Notes under the pieces: model-generated
Databases searched by the model: none
Seen by the model: the letters and a program-made list of their open reading frames with translations, nothing else
What the model was told of the DNA's origin: nothing
Translations under genes and position numbers: made by a program
DNA from: Micromonospora citrea
Lineage (GTDB): Bacteria > Actinomycetota > Actinomycetes > Mycobacteriales > Micromonosporaceae
Assembly: GCF_900090315.1 (NCBI RefSeq)
Contig: NZ_FMHZ01000002.1
Location: forward strand, 4,744,501-4,808,500
DNA length: 64,000 nucleotides
Direction: 5' to 3'
Shown here: one piece after another, positions 52,442 through 61,071 of the stretch
How the letters are laid out: each line of letters begins with the position of its first letter
Numbering within the stretch: the stretch's first letter is position 1

Positions 52442-52936
52442 TCAGCTGTTCAGGCGCCAGATGGTGAAGTTCAGGGCGGCGGCGAAGGTGACCCACGCCC
52501 AGTAGGGGAGCATCAGCAGCGTCGCCGGGCGGGAGAGCCGCCGGAAGAGGGCGACCGTCACGCCGATCGCCACCCACATCAGCAGGATCTCGGCGAACGC
52601 CAGGCCGTACCGGCCCGCGCCGAAGAAGAGCGGCGTCCAGACCGCGTTGAGCACCAGTTGCGCGATCCACGCCCAGAGGGCCGGGCCGAAGCCGATCCGC
52701 CGCCAGACCAGCCAGCCGGCCACCGCGATCATCGCGTAGAGCACGGTCCAGACCGGCCCGAAGAGCCAGGACGGCGGGGCCCAGGAGGGCTGTTCGAGGC
52801 TGGCGTACTCCGCCGTGGTGCCCCGCACGCCCAGCCCGCCGACGGCGGCGGCGACGAAGACCGCCGCCCCGAAGCCGAGCAGCGCCCACCACTGCCGCGC
52901 GCCGTGCGTCCGCCCCGCGCTCCGAGACATCTCCAT
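52442..52936 (-). CDS. TspO/MBR family membrane protein
   Basis: 164 residues, five membrane helices, rich in Trp: WWALLGFGAAVFVAAAVGG, LEQPSWAPPSWLFGPVWTVLYAMIA, LVLNAVWTPLFFGA and LPYWAWVTFAAALNFTIWRLN. The family binds tetrapyrroles and related ligands. The start ATG at 52936 has AAGGGAG 11 nt upstream; ATG 52930 is also possible. Stands alone. Confidence 0.92.
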   Translation of the reverse strand: MEMSRSAGRTHGARQWWALLGFGAAVFVAAAVGGLGVRGTTAEYASLEQPSWAPPSWLFGPVWTVLYAMIAVAGWLVWRRIGFGPALWAWIAQLVLNAVWTPLFFGAGRYGLAFAEILLMWVAIGVTVALFRRLSRPATLLMLPYWAWVTFAAALNFTIWRLNS

Positions 52937-52997
52937 GGTCGAGATATCTCCCTTCCGGCGGCCGGTAAACCCGTCCCCGCCCCCCGGACAGCGAAAC

Positions 52998-53062
52998 GCC
53001 GGGGTCGTCGCGTCCGGAGGCTCCTGTCGGGAGGACGGAGTTCCGGCCACGACGACCCCGGC
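52998..53062 (-). terminator. Inverted repeat after the GPGG operon
   Basis: Perfect 13-nt arms GCCGGGGTCGTCG (52998-53010) and CGACGACCCCGGC (53050-53062) with a 39-nt loop, downstream of the small membrane peptide gene on the minus strand. The rest of 52937-53094 is noncoding. Confidence 0.55.
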
Positions 53063-53094
53063 GGGTCCTCGGGCGGCGGCGTCGAGCCGCCACG

Positions 53095-53238
53095 TCAACT
53101 GAAGATGCTGACACCACCCGGCCCGACCAGCAGGCCCACCACGATGAGGACGATGCCCCACAGGATCTGCCGGCGGAACAGCGCGAGGATGCCGGCGACC
53201 ACGAGTACGACTGCGAGAATCCAGAGAATCAGCTCCAT
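53095..53238 (-). CDS. GPGG-motif small membrane protein
   Basis: 47 residues with two hydrophobic helices: MELILWILAVVLVVAGILAL, the basic turn FRRQ, ILWGIVLIVVGLLVGPGG and the end VSIFS. The GPGG near the end defines a known actinobacterial small-protein family of unknown role. It overlaps the phosphoesterase gene by 10 bp and lacks its own ribosome site, so it is probably translated by coupling. Confidence 0.8.
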   Translation of the reverse strand: MELILWILAVVLVVAGILALFRRQILWGIVLIVVGLLVGPGGVSIFS

Positions 53239-54005
53239 GGTCGCTGAGTACCCGAGCCGCCGACCCGGGAAACCTCCGGTTGATCGAGGTGGTCGCCCAG
53301 GTGGAAGACGCTGTAGGCCTGCTTGATCACGGGGTGGGCGACGTTGCGGACGCGTACCCCGCCGGGGGTGGTGCCCCGTTCGGTGCCGGCGTGCGCGTGC
53401 CCGTGCAGCGCGAGCGCGGTCGGCGCCGAGTCGATCGCCTGCCCGAGCTGGTACGACCCCAGGAACGGGTAGATCTCCAGCGGCTCCCCGGCGAGCGTGT
53501 CCGGCACCGGGGAGTAGTGGGTGAGCGCCACCAGCACGTCGCAGTCGAGGCTGTGCAGCGCCGCCGCCAGCGCGTCCGCGCTCTCGGTGGTGGTCCGGAC
53601 GAACGCCTTCATCTCCGGCTCGCCGAAGTCGCTGGCGCAGCGCCCGGCGAAGCCGCCGCCGAACCCCTTGACGCCGGCGACGCCCAGCCGCCCGCCGGCA
53701 CACTCGAGCACGACGCCGTCGCCCTCCAGCACCCTGATCCCGGCGTCCTCCAGCACCTTGACCACCTGCGGCACCTGGTCGCACTGGTGGTCGTGGTTGC
53801 CGAGCACGGTCACCACCGGCACGCCCAACCCGCCGAACTCGGTGGCCACGCACCGGGCCTCCGACTCCGTCCCGTGCCGGGTCAGGTCCCCGGCGAGCAG
53901 CAGCACGTCGGCGTGCTCGGGCAGCTCCTCCAGCGCCGGCCGGAACCGGCCGACCACGTCCTCGTCCAGATGCACGTCACCCACGGCGGCGATCCGGATC
54001 ACCAT
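53229..54005 (-). CDS. Metallophosphoesterase
   Basis: 258-residue calcineurin-like phosphoesterase: RIAAVGDVHLDED (the GDxH motif), LLLAGDLTRHGTESEA (GDxx), TVLGNHDHQCD (GNHD), then LTHYSP and ALHGHAHAG (GHxH). All metal ligands are present; substrate unknown. No signal peptide, so cytoplasmic. ATG at 54005 after GAGGAGG. Third gene of a four-gene operon with nucleotidyltransferase, BON and GPGG genes. Confidence 0.9.
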   Translation of the reverse strand: MVIRIAAVGDVHLDEDVVGRFRPALEELPEHADVLLLAGDLTRHGTESEARCVATEFGGLGVPVVTVLGNHDHQCDQVPQVVKVLEDAGIRVLEGDGVVLECAGGRLGVAGVKGFGGGFAGRCASDFGEPEMKAFVRTTTESADALAAALHSLDCDVLVALTHYSPVPDTLAGEPLEIYPFLGSYQLGQAIDSAPTALALHGHAHAGTERGTTPGGVRVRNVAHPVIKQAYSVFHLGDHLDQPEVSRVGGSGTQRPWS

Positions 54006-54014
54006 GGAACCTCC

Positions 54015-54290
54015 TCAGGGCAGTTGCTCGATCTCCGTGGGCGCCTGCGCGCGGATCACCCCGATGTCGCTGGTGATCGGCACGTCCGGGAAACGCTCGG
54101 CCACCCGGCGCAGGATCTCCTCCCGCCGGTGCGGGCTCTCCACCTCGCCGTAGAGCACGAGGCCGCGCTCCCGGCGGACCACGGTGATGCCCTGCTCTGC
54201 CACGTCCGGGTCCTCGGCGAGCAGCCGGTGGATCTCCGCCTCGACGTACTCGTCGGGTGGCCCGGTGGCGACGTCGCGGTGCTCGGTCAC
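54015..54290 (-). CDS. BON domain protein
   Basis: 91 residues forming one BON domain (YVEAEIHRLLAEDPDVAEQGITVVRRERGLVLYGEVESPHRREEILRR shape: helix, strands and the conserved GxV Gly). There is no signal peptide, unlike OsmY, so a cytoplasmic role is likely. GTG at 54290 overlaps the stop of the nucleotidyltransferase gene as GTGA and follows GAGGGG. Confidence 0.82.
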   Translation of the reverse strand: MTEHRDVATGPPDEYVEAEIHRLLAEDPDVAEQGITVVRRERGLVLYGEVESPHRREEILRRVAERFPDVPITSDIGVIRAQAPTEIEQLP

Positions 54291-54871
54291 GGTGTCCCCT
54301 CTCCCTGCGCGGCGCCGGCGTACGGCACCACGTCCAGCCGGTCCAGCAGCACCAGGAACGCCTCGGCGTACGGCGAGTGCTGCGTCTCCTTGCGTACCCG
54401 TTCCCAGTCGATCTGCTCCCGCAGCGAGCGGGCGAGCGGCAGGCCCCGGGCGAAGTCGCAGTAGTGCTGCGAGAAGCTCAGCAGCTTGTGCACCATCAAC
54501 TGGGTGGCCGAGAGCACGGGCATGTGGATCGCGTCGACCGGCCGTACGACCGTGTCGGCGAACGTCTCCTCGGTCACCGGCGTCTCGATGGGCCGGTGGA
54601 TGAGGTCGACCATCCGCCCGTCGTCGAAGACCTTGACCAGCCAGTCCTCGGGCGGGCGCTCGGCCGTGAAGCCCTCCGCGACCAGGGCCTCCAGCGCGCG
54701 CTCCACGTCGACCTCCCGGATGAGGAAGTCGACGTCGTGCTCGCTGGAGTGGCCGCCGTGGGCGTACACGGCGAAGCTGCCGCCGAGCGCGAAGGGAATC
54801 TCTTCCTGCTTGAGCACGGCGGCGACCTTCTTCAGCGTGTGCACCAGGCTCTCGTCCCCGCGCTCGGCCAT
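54287..54871 (-). CDS. Minimal nucleotidyltransferase-fold protein
   Basis: 194 residues with the nucleotidyltransferase core: FALGGSFAVYAHGG and the acidic pair EHDVDFLI, then VKVFDDGRMVDLIHR carrying a third acidic residue, and a helical C-terminus. It resembles the AbiEii/MNT and LinB-like families; target unknown. There is no adjacent HEPN or antitoxin gene, so a toxin-antitoxin role is not supported. ATG 54871 is favoured by GGGAG six bases upstream; ATG 54877 is too close to that site. Confidence 0.78.
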   Translation of the reverse strand: MAERGDESLVHTLKKVAAVLKQEEIPFALGGSFAVYAHGGHSSEHDVDFLIREVDVERALEALVAEGFTAERPPEDWLVKVFDDGRMVDLIHRPIETPVTEETFADTVVRPVDAIHMPVLSATQLMVHKLLSFSQHYCDFARGLPLARSLREQIDWERVRKETQHSPYAEAFLVLLDRLDVVPYAGAAQGEGTP

Positions 54872-55026
54872 TGGCATCTCCCGTCGTCGTGGTGGGCGGC
54901 TGATCCAACTCCGGTACCCGGCATCCCGGCGGGCCACACCTGGCAGGCGGCGCGGGTGGGGTCAACCCGGATGAGTCCGCACAAATCTCCGGGGAACGCG
55001 AGCGCGGGTCGGATAGCCTGGGCAAG

Positions 55027-55752
55027 GTGTCCAGATCACCGGAGGCACGGCGCGGCAGGGCCCGATTGCGCGCCGTCGCCCTGATCGGCATCGACGGCTC
55101 GGGCAAGACCACCCAGGCGCACCAACTCGCCGACGCGCTCACCGCGGCGGGTCACCCCGCCACCTACCATCGCAACGCCGGCGGGCGGCGCTGGCTCGGC
55201 CGCCTCGCGCACCGCCTCGGCCGCCCGGACGCGCAGCGCCTCGTCGGGCGCACCGGCATGCTGGCCGTGGAGTCCGCGCTGCGCTGGCTCGCCATCGCCG
55301 CCGCCCTGCTCGCCTGCCTGACGACCGGCCGGATCGCGGTGATGGACCGCTACTCCGCCTGCCAGTACGCGAGCATCCGCGCGCACGGGGGCCAGCGCTG
55401 GGAGCGGCTGGCCCGGTTGGGTTACCGGATCTTCCCGCGGCCGCAGGTGACCTTCCTGCTGGCGGTCGACCCGGCGGAGGCGTACCGGCGGATCGAGCAG
55501 CGCGGGACCGACCACGAGAGCATGCGCTACCTGACCGCCGCGGACGCCGCGTACCGGGCCCTGCCGGAATATCCGACCTTCGTCGTGGTCGACGCGGGGC
55601 GCCCGCCCGAGGAGGTGTCCCGGCAGATCCGGTCCCACCTGATGGGCTGGCTCGCCGCCGCCGACGGGGGTCGACCCCGCGCCGCCGCGATCCCGGCTCC
55701 CCAGGCGGTGGTGGCCGCGCCCGGGGTGGAGCCGGTCGCGGCGGGCGGCTGA
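55027..55752 (+). CDS. Thymidylate kinase-like protein
   Basis: 241-residue P-loop kinase: Walker A LIGIDGSGKTTQAHQ, LID/DR-type VMDRYSACQYASIRAHGG (the DR(Y/F) motif), and FVVVDAGRPPEEVSRQI near the end. Family enzymes phosphorylate dTMP. A 40-residue Ala/Pro extension ends the protein. Start GTG 55027 lacks a ribosome site; TAGCCT just upstream could be a -10, so the mRNA may be leaderless. A second dTMP kinase may exist elsewhere, so the symbol tmk is not given. Confidence 0.82.
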   Translation: MSRSPEARRGRARLRAVALIGIDGSGKTTQAHQLADALTAAGHPATYHRNAGGRRWLGRLAHRLGRPDAQRLVGRTGMLAVESALRWLAIAAALLACLTTGRIAVMDRYSACQYASIRAHGGQRWERLARLGYRIFPRPQVTFLLAVDPAEAYRRIEQRGTDHESMRYLTAADAAYRALPEYPTFVVVDAGRPPEEVSRQIRSHLMGWLAAADGGRPRAAAIPAPQAVVAAPGVEPVAAGG

Positions 55753-55769
55753 CGACCGGGGGCGACGGG

Positions 55770-56462
55770 TCAGGCGCGACCGTAGACCGGGATGCTGGCG
55801 CCGCTGGTCGGCGCGGACTCGTCGGAGGCGAGGAAGCGGACCACCGGCGCGATGTCGGCCGGCGTGACCCAGCGCGAGTGGTCGGCGGTGGGTTGGGCCG
55901 CGCGGTTCGCGGGGGTGTCGACGACGCTCGGCAGCACGGTGTTGCAGCGGACCCCGGCCGCCCGGTACTCCACCGCCACCGCGTTGGCGAAGGCGAGCAC
56001 GGCGGCCTTGGCGGTCACGTAGCCCGCGGCGCCGGGAAAGGGCGCGACGGCCGCGCGGGAGGAGACGCAGACGACCGCGCCGCCGCCGGCCGCGACCAGG
56101 CGCGGCAGCGCCGCACGGGTGACGAGCAGGGTCGGCCGCAGGTTGAGCGTCAGCATCCGGTCGAACTCCTCGACCGGCGTCTCGTGCACCAGCCCGCCGC
56201 CGGCGTATCCGCCGACCAGGTTGACCACGGCCCGCAGCGGCGCCGCCGGGTCGTCGGCGGCCGCCGCGACCGCGCGCTCCGCGCCGGCCGGGTCGGTCAG
56301 GTCCGCGACCACTCGGACCGGCCCGCCCCCCGCCGGCTCCGTCGACGTCGGCCGCTCCCGCCCGGGTACGACCACCCGCCAACCCGCCTCAAGAAAGGCG
56401 GCGGTGACCGCCCCGCCCAGCCCGCCCGTTCCGCCGGTGACCAGCACACTACGATCCGCCAT
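55770..56462 (-). CDS. SDR family oxidoreductase
   Basis: 230-residue short-chain dehydrogenase. NAD(P) motif TGGTGGLGG near residue 9, NLVGG in place of NNAG, catalytic Ser in VCVSSRAA, and YVTAK (Tyr and Lys). The start of beta-2 (VVVPGRERP) with Arg suggests NADP preference. Ends in the usual SGASIPVYGRA. Substrate unknown. ATG at 56462, no ribosome site, possibly leaderless. Confidence 0.9.
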   Translation of the reverse strand: MADRSVLVTGGTGGLGGAVTAAFLEAGWRVVVPGRERPTSTEPAGGGPVRVVADLTDPAGAERAVAAAADDPAAPLRAVVNLVGGYAGGGLVHETPVEEFDRMLTLNLRPTLLVTRAALPRLVAAGGGAVVCVSSRAAVAPFPGAAGYVTAKAAVLAFANAVAVEYRAAGVRCNTVLPSVVDTPANRAAQPTADHSRWVTPADIAPVVRFLASDESAPTSGASIPVYGRA

Positions 56463-56710
56463 GCGCCACACGCTAGCGCCCTGAACCGCCGACGCTCGGT
56501 GCCGTCGGGGTGGCGGGGCGCCGCGAAACGCGGGAAGGTGGGGTGGTCTGTCCGGATCGGTGCCCATCTTGCGCGCCCGTCCGGCAGGGCCCAGCCGCCC
56601 TCCCGGGGGAGGCGACGGCACCGATGGGGTGGCACGCTGTGCGGAACCGGCGATCCCGGGCGGGCAGTGTTTTCCTCGACACGTGGAGTCATGGTTGACG
56701 CTCACGCCTC

Positions 56711-56727
56711 ATGAAAGTAAGTTTCAT
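56711..56727. promoter_or_regulatory. Candidate MurR operator
   Basis: ATGAAAGTAAGTTTCAT: perfect 6-bp half-sites ATGAAA/TTTCAT around GTAAG, two bases before the GTG of the RpiR-type regulator. Likely autoregulatory for the murR-murQ operon. Confidence 0.75.
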
Positions 56728-56729
56728 CC

Positions 56730-57644
56730 GTGGCGAAGAGTCCGAAGATTTCTGCGAGTCACGAGCCGGGTGGGCTGATCGTCCACATCAGCGGCCTGCT
56801 CCCGTCGTTGTCGCCGGCCGAGCAGCGGGTCGCCCGGCTGGTCGTCGCCGACCCGGCCGACGCCGCGCGTCGGACGATCACCGACCTCGCCACCGCCGCC
56901 GAGACATCCGAGGCGACCGTCATCCGGTTCTGCCGGTCGGTCGGCATGGACGGCTATCCACAGCTTCGGATCCGGCTCGCCGCCGAGGCCGCCCGCCGGG
57001 TCGAGCCGCCGGACGCCCGGGTCGTCGGCGGTGACATCCCGCCCGGCGCCGACCTCGCCCAGATCATCGCCACCATCGCGTTCAACGACGCGCGCGCCGT
57101 CGAGGAGACGGCCGAGCAGCTCGACCCGGCGATCTGCGAGCAGGTCGTCGAGGCGATCGCGGGCGCCGGCCGGATCGACGTCTACGGCGCCGGCGCCAGC
57201 GGCTTCGTCGCCTCGGACTTCCAGCAGAAGCTGCACCGCATCGGCCGCACCGCCTTCTACTTCCCCGACGTGCACACCGCGCTGACGTCGGCCGCTCTGC
57301 TCGGCCGCGGCGACGTCGCGGTCGGCATCTCGCACACCGGCACCACCTCCGACGTCATCGAGGTGCTGGAGCAGGCCCGGGCCCGGGGCGCGGCCACGGT
57401 GGCGCTGACCAACTTCCCCCGCTCGCCGATCACCGAGGTGGCCGACTTCGTGCTCACCACGGCGGCCCGCGAGACCACCTACCGCTCGGGCGCGATGGCG
57501 AGCCGGCTGGCCCAGCTCACCGTCGTCGACTGCCTCTTCGTCGGGGTGGCCGCGCGGAACCGGTCCCGGGCCAGGAAGGCCCTGGAAGCCACCGCCGAGG
57601 CGGTCCAGTCGCACCGCGTCGGCTCGGGACGGAGGCGGGCATGA
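56730..57644 (+). CDS. murR: MurR/RpiR family regulator
   Basis: 304 residues: N-terminal RpiR helix-turn-helix (about 20-95: LSPAEQRVARLVVADPADAARR, ITDLATAAETSEATVIRFCRSVGMDGY) and a C-terminal SIS sugar-phosphate domain (about 130-290: IDVYGAGASGFVASDFQQKL; VAVGISHTGTTSDVIEVL). Coupled to murQ by an ATGA overlap, so it probably senses MurNAc-6-phosphate. GTG start directly follows the palindrome; no ribosome site is visible. Confidence 0.9.
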   Translation: MAKSPKISASHEPGGLIVHISGLLPSLSPAEQRVARLVVADPADAARRTITDLATAAETSEATVIRFCRSVGMDGYPQLRIRLAAEAARRVEPPDARVVGGDIPPGADLAQIIATIAFNDARAVEETAEQLDPAICEQVVEAIAGAGRIDVYGAGASGFVASDFQQKLHRIGRTAFYFPDVHTALTSAALLGRGDVAVGISHTGTTSDVIEVLEQARARGAATVALTNFPRSPITEVADFVLTTAARETTYRSGAMASRLAQLTVVDCLFVGVAARNRSRARKALEATAEAVQSHRVGSGRRRA

Positions 57645-58597
57645 CGGCCGAGGCGGTCGAACCGCACGACGTGACGGCCCCGGTGGCGGCCCGGCCGGTG
57701 ATCCGGGTCGGCGCCCCCACGGAACGGCGCAACCCGCACAGCGCCGACCTCGACCTGATGTCGACCCGGGACGTCCTCGCCGTGATCAACGATGCCGACC
57801 GGCGGGTGCCCGGCGCCGTCGCCGACGTGCTGGACGAGATCGCCGCGACGGTGGACCTGGCGGTGACCGCGCTGCGCGGCGGCCACCGGGTGCACTACTT
57901 CGGCGCCGGCACGTCCGGCCGGCTCGGCGTGATCGACGCCGCCGAGCTCGCGCCGACCTTCAACTCGCCCCGCCACTGGTTCTGCGCGCACATCGCGGGC
58001 GGGCCGGACGCCATGTGGCGGGCCGTCGAGGACGCCGAGGACGACGACCGGGGCGGTGCGGCCGAGGCCGCCGACTGCGTACGGGCGGGGGACCTGGTGG
58101 TCGGGCTCGCCGCGAGCGGGCGCACCCCGTACGTCCTCGGGGCGCTCGCCGCGTCCCGGGCCAAGGGCGCCTCTGCCGTGCTGCTCTGTGCCAACCCGGA
58201 GGCGGAGGCCGCCCGGTCGGTGGACGTCTTCATCGGGGTGGACACCGGCCCCGAGGTCGTCACCGGGTCGACCCGGATGAAGGCGGGCACGGCGCAGAAG
58301 CTGGTGCTGAACACCTTCTCCACGGCCGTGATGGTGCGACTGGGCCGCGTCTACTCGAACCTCATGATCGACATGGTGGCCACCAACGCCAAGCTCCGCG
58401 GTCGGATGATCTCGATCCTGATGGAGGCGACCGGCTGCTCGGAGGAGGTCTGCCGGCGGGCCCTCGCCGAGGCCGACGGAGACATGAAGACGGCGCTCGT
58501 CTCGCTCGTCTCCGGGGCGGAGATGTCGGCCGCCCGGGCTGCCCTCGCCCGCTCCGCCGACCAGGTCCGCGGCGCCCTGGCCCTCCTGGCGTCCTAG
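57641..58597 (+). CDS. murQ: N-acetylmuramic acid 6-phosphate etherase
   Basis: 318-residue SIS-domain lyase that removes D-lactate from MurNAc-6-phosphate to give GlcNAc-6-phosphate during wall recycling. VHYFGAGTSGRLGVIDAAELAPTF, VVGLAASGRTPYVLGAL, the conserved TGSTRMKAGTAQKLVLN and NAKLRGRM are present. Overlaps murR by ATGA. No PTS or kinase gene (such as MurK) is adjacent. Confidence 0.94.
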   Translation: MTAEAVEPHDVTAPVAARPVIRVGAPTERRNPHSADLDLMSTRDVLAVINDADRRVPGAVADVLDEIAATVDLAVTALRGGHRVHYFGAGTSGRLGVIDAAELAPTFNSPRHWFCAHIAGGPDAMWRAVEDAEDDDRGGAAEAADCVRAGDLVVGLAASGRTPYVLGALAASRAKGASAVLLCANPEAEAARSVDVFIGVDTGPEVVTGSTRMKAGTAQKLVLNTFSTAVMVRLGRVYSNLMIDMVATNAKLRGRMISILMEATGCSEEVCRRALAEADGDMKTALVSLVSGAEMSAARAALARSADQVRGALALLAS

Positions 58598-59027
58598 ACC
58601 CGCCTCACCCACCGGGTCGCCCCGTCACGCGCGGAAGCCCCGCCGCGCGCCGGGCATGGATCCGCGGTGCGGATTGTTCATCTGGGCGTGGGGTATTACC
58701 ACGGGTGTGGATGAACCGACCGGCCCACCGGCGCGTATCCGGCAGTGACGAGGATCGCAGCGCGGCGGTGAGCCGGGTCGCTGTGCCACCTGGGCGGGCG
58801 GTGTTGCCATTACCAGGGGCGGCGGCGACGCGTCGAGCCGCCGACCTCCGTGGTGCCCACCGGCGAGCAGCCACACCGAGTGCTGACAGCAAACGTGGAC
58901 CGCGCTCTCAGCGGATTATCAGGCATTCGTGACACTTTCGACTCACGACATGGAATCCCCGACGCGTCTCATCTGTTGTGTAGGTGTCAGCACCGGCGGG
59001 CACAGCGGAAGTTACGGGGGAGGGCTG
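58598..59027. other. Intergenic region before the sigma factor gene
   Basis: 430 bp with no supported gene; short frames on both strands lack ribosome sites. Stem-prone GC sequence near 58635-58665 may end the murQ transcript. The promoter for the sigma gene should lie in 58900-59000, but no consensus hexamers stand out. Confidence 0.35.
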
Positions 59028-60029
59028 ATGGACGTGGGGATGGCAAGGAACCGGGCAACCGGCGCGAGCGAGGGGACCGTGGGAAACGTGGACAAGAACA
59101 TCGGCATGCGAACCGACGAGGTTGCCGAGGAGCGTGACCTGGTCGGCGTCTACCTTCACGAGATCTCCCGGACGCCACTGCTGGACGCCGCCAAGGAGGT
59201 CGATCTCTCCAAGGCCATCGAGGCCGGCCTCTACGCCGAGCACCTGCTCGGCGAGGACCGCGTCCCCGCCGGTGTCGACCGGGAGGACCTGGAGCGACTG
59301 GTCGCCGAGGGTGAGCGGGCCAAGGACCTGTTCATCCGGGCCAACCTGCGACTGGTCGTGTCGATCGCCCGCCGCTACGTGCGCTCGGGCATGCCCATGC
59401 TGGACCTGATCCAGGAGGGCAACACCGGCCTGGTGCGGGCGGTCGAGAAGTTCGACTACGAGCGCGGCTACAAGTTCTCCACCTACGCGACCTGGTGGAT
59501 CCGTCAGGCCATCAGCCGGGCGATCGCCCAGCAGGAGCGTACGGTGCGCCTGCCGGTGCACCTGGTCGAGGACGTCAACCGGATGCGCAACGTGGCCCGG
59601 CAGCTCACCCGTGAGCTGGGCAGCGACCCGGAGCCGGAGCAGATCGCGGCGGCGCTCGGCGTCACCGTCGAGCGGGTCAACGAGCTGGTCCGCTGGTCGC
59701 AGGACACCGTGTCGCTGGACACCCCGGTGGGCGACGACGGCGACACCAACCTCGGCGACCTGGTCGCCGACAGCGACGCCCCGTCACCGGAGGAGATCGT
59801 CCTCACCGGCCTGGAGCGGCAGCGGATCGAGGGACTGCTCAACCACCTCGACGACCGGTCGGCCGGCATCATGCGGGCCCGCTACGGGTTGGAGGACGGT
59901 CGGGAGCACTCCCTGACCGAGGTGGCCTCGCGGTTCTCGCTCTCCCGGGAGCGGATCCGTCAGCTGGAGATCCAGGCGCTGGGCCGGCTCCGCGAGCTGG
60001 CCCGGGCCGAGGGGCTCCAGGCGGCCTGA
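59028..60029 (+). CDS. Group-2 sigma-70 factor (HrdA/SigB-like)
   Basis: 333 residues with regions 1.2, 2, 3 and 4 and no region 1.1 acidic extension. Region 1.2 is DLVGVYLHEISRTPLLDAAKE; region 2 is LVVSIARRYVRSGMPMLDLIQEGNTGLVRAVEKFDYERGYKFSTYATWWIRQAI; region 4 has LTEVASRFSLSRERIRQLEIQ. That pattern marks a non-essential principal-like sigma. ATG at 59028 after GGGAGGG is preferred over an in-frame TTG or GTG upstream. Ends at a strong terminator. Confidence 0.93.
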   Translation: MDVGMARNRATGASEGTVGNVDKNIGMRTDEVAEERDLVGVYLHEISRTPLLDAAKEVDLSKAIEAGLYAEHLLGEDRVPAGVDREDLERLVAEGERAKDLFIRANLRLVVSIARRYVRSGMPMLDLIQEGNTGLVRAVEKFDYERGYKFSTYATWWIRQAISRAIAQQERTVRLPVHLVEDVNRMRNVARQLTRELGSDPEPEQIAAALGVTVERVNELVRWSQDTVSLDTPVGDDGDTNLGDLVADSDAPSPEEIVLTGLERQRIEGLLNHLDDRSAGIMRARYGLEDGREHSLTEVASRFSLSRERIRQLEIQALGRLRELARAEGLQAA

Positions 60030-60042
60030 GCAGGTAGCGACC

Positions 60043-60087
60043 ACGGCGAACGGCCGGCGCCCGACAGGGGCGCCGGCCGTTCGCCGT
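60043..60087. terminator. Bidirectional terminator
   Basis: Perfect 20-nt arms (60043-60062 and 60068-60087, beginning ACGGCGAACG) with a 5-nt GACAG loop, between the sigma and NlpC/P60 genes. Confidence 0.9.
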
Positions 60088-60096
60088 GTCCGCGGG

Positions 60097-61071
60097 TCAG
60101 CGGACCCGACCGTAGCCCTGGATGGGCATCAGGTTCATGCCCCGCTTGAGCACGTTGCGCCCCGCGCTGGGCGCGTCGATCACCTGGCCGCCACCGACGT
60201 AGAGGCCCACGTGCCCGAGGCCGCTGTAGAAGACGAGGTCGCCGGGGCGCAGCTCGGCACGGCTGATGTGGGCCACGGCGTCCCACTGCATCCGGGTGTT
60301 GTGCGGCAGCGACTTGCCGGCCGCCCGCCAGGCCGCCGAGGTCAGGCCCGAGCAGTCGTAGCCGTTCGGCCCGTCGGCGCCCCAGACGTAGGGCTTGCCG
60401 AGCGCGCCGTAGGCGTACCGGACGGCGACGCCGGCGCGGCCGGAGATCGCCGGGGCGTCGTCCGCGCTGTCGGGCCGGGCGGCCGGCTTCTCGGTGGCCC
60501 GGCCGTACGCCTGGCGGCGCAGCTCGTAGAGCTCCGCCAGGTCGCCCTCGATCCGCTTCTTCGCGGCGGTCAGTTGGCGGGCCTGGGCGGCCTGCCGGCT
60601 CAGCGTGACGTCCAACCGGGTCTTCTCGTCGAGCAGCCGGCGCTGGTTGCCCGTGAAGTTCGCGATCTTCTGCTGTCGCTGCCGGGTGAGCTGGTCGAGC
60701 ATGCCGAGCCGGTCGAGCATGGTCTCCGACCCGCCCGGGCGCAGCAGCGCCTCGACGGTGGTGAGGTTGCTGCCGGTCTTGTACGCGGTCACCGCCATCT
60801 CGCCGACGTCCGCCCGGCTCCGCTCGGTCTCCTCCTCCAGCGGGCCGATCCGGCTCTGCACCCGGGCCACGGCCGCCTTGTTGGTCTTCATCTCCTCCCG
60901 GAGCTTGTTGTACGCCTCGACGACGTGTTCCAGCTCCGTGGAGGACTTCTCGATCCGCCGGGTCAGTTCGGCGGGGGACGGTTCGGCCCGGACGGGCACC
61001 GCGGGCGCGACCAGGGCGGCCGACACCGCGGCGACGAGCAGGGCGCGCAGCGTGTTCCTGAGGGACGACAA
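60097..61071 (-). CDS. Secreted NlpC/P60 peptidoglycan hydrolase
   Basis: 324 residues: signal peptide (SSLRNTLRALLVAAVSAALV, cleavage near PVRA), a coiled-coil region (about 35-205, ELTRRIEKSSTELEHVVEAY), then an NlpC/P60 C40 domain (about 215-324) with Cys in NGYDCSGLTSAAWRAAG, His in GHVGLYVGGGQV, and a polar third residue. It cuts D-Glu-mDAP-type bonds in the wall. The TTG start at 61071 has AGAGGAG 10 nt upstream; GTG 61128 gives 343 residues and is the alternative. Confidence 0.9.
   Translation of the reverse strand: MSSLRNTLRALLVAAVSAALVAPAVPVRAEPSPAELTRRIEKSSTELEHVVEAYNKLREEMKTNKAAVARVQSRIGPLEEETERSRADVGEMAVTAYKTGSNLTTVEALLRPGGSETMLDRLGMLDQLTRQRQQKIANFTGNQRRLLDEKTRLDVTLSRQAAQARQLTAAKKRIEGDLAELYELRRQAYGRATEKPAARPDSADDAPAISGRAGVAVRYAYGALGKPYVWGADGPNGYDCSGLTSAAWRAAGKSLPHNTRMQWDAVAHISRAELRPGDLVFYSGLGHVGLYVGGGQVIDAPSAGRNVLKRGMNLMPIQGYGRVR

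Noticed and set aside
54287..54871. MNT/HEPN or AbiE toxin-antitoxin module
   Set aside because: No HEPN, AbiEi or other partner gene is adjacent; neighbours are BON and phosphoesterase genes.
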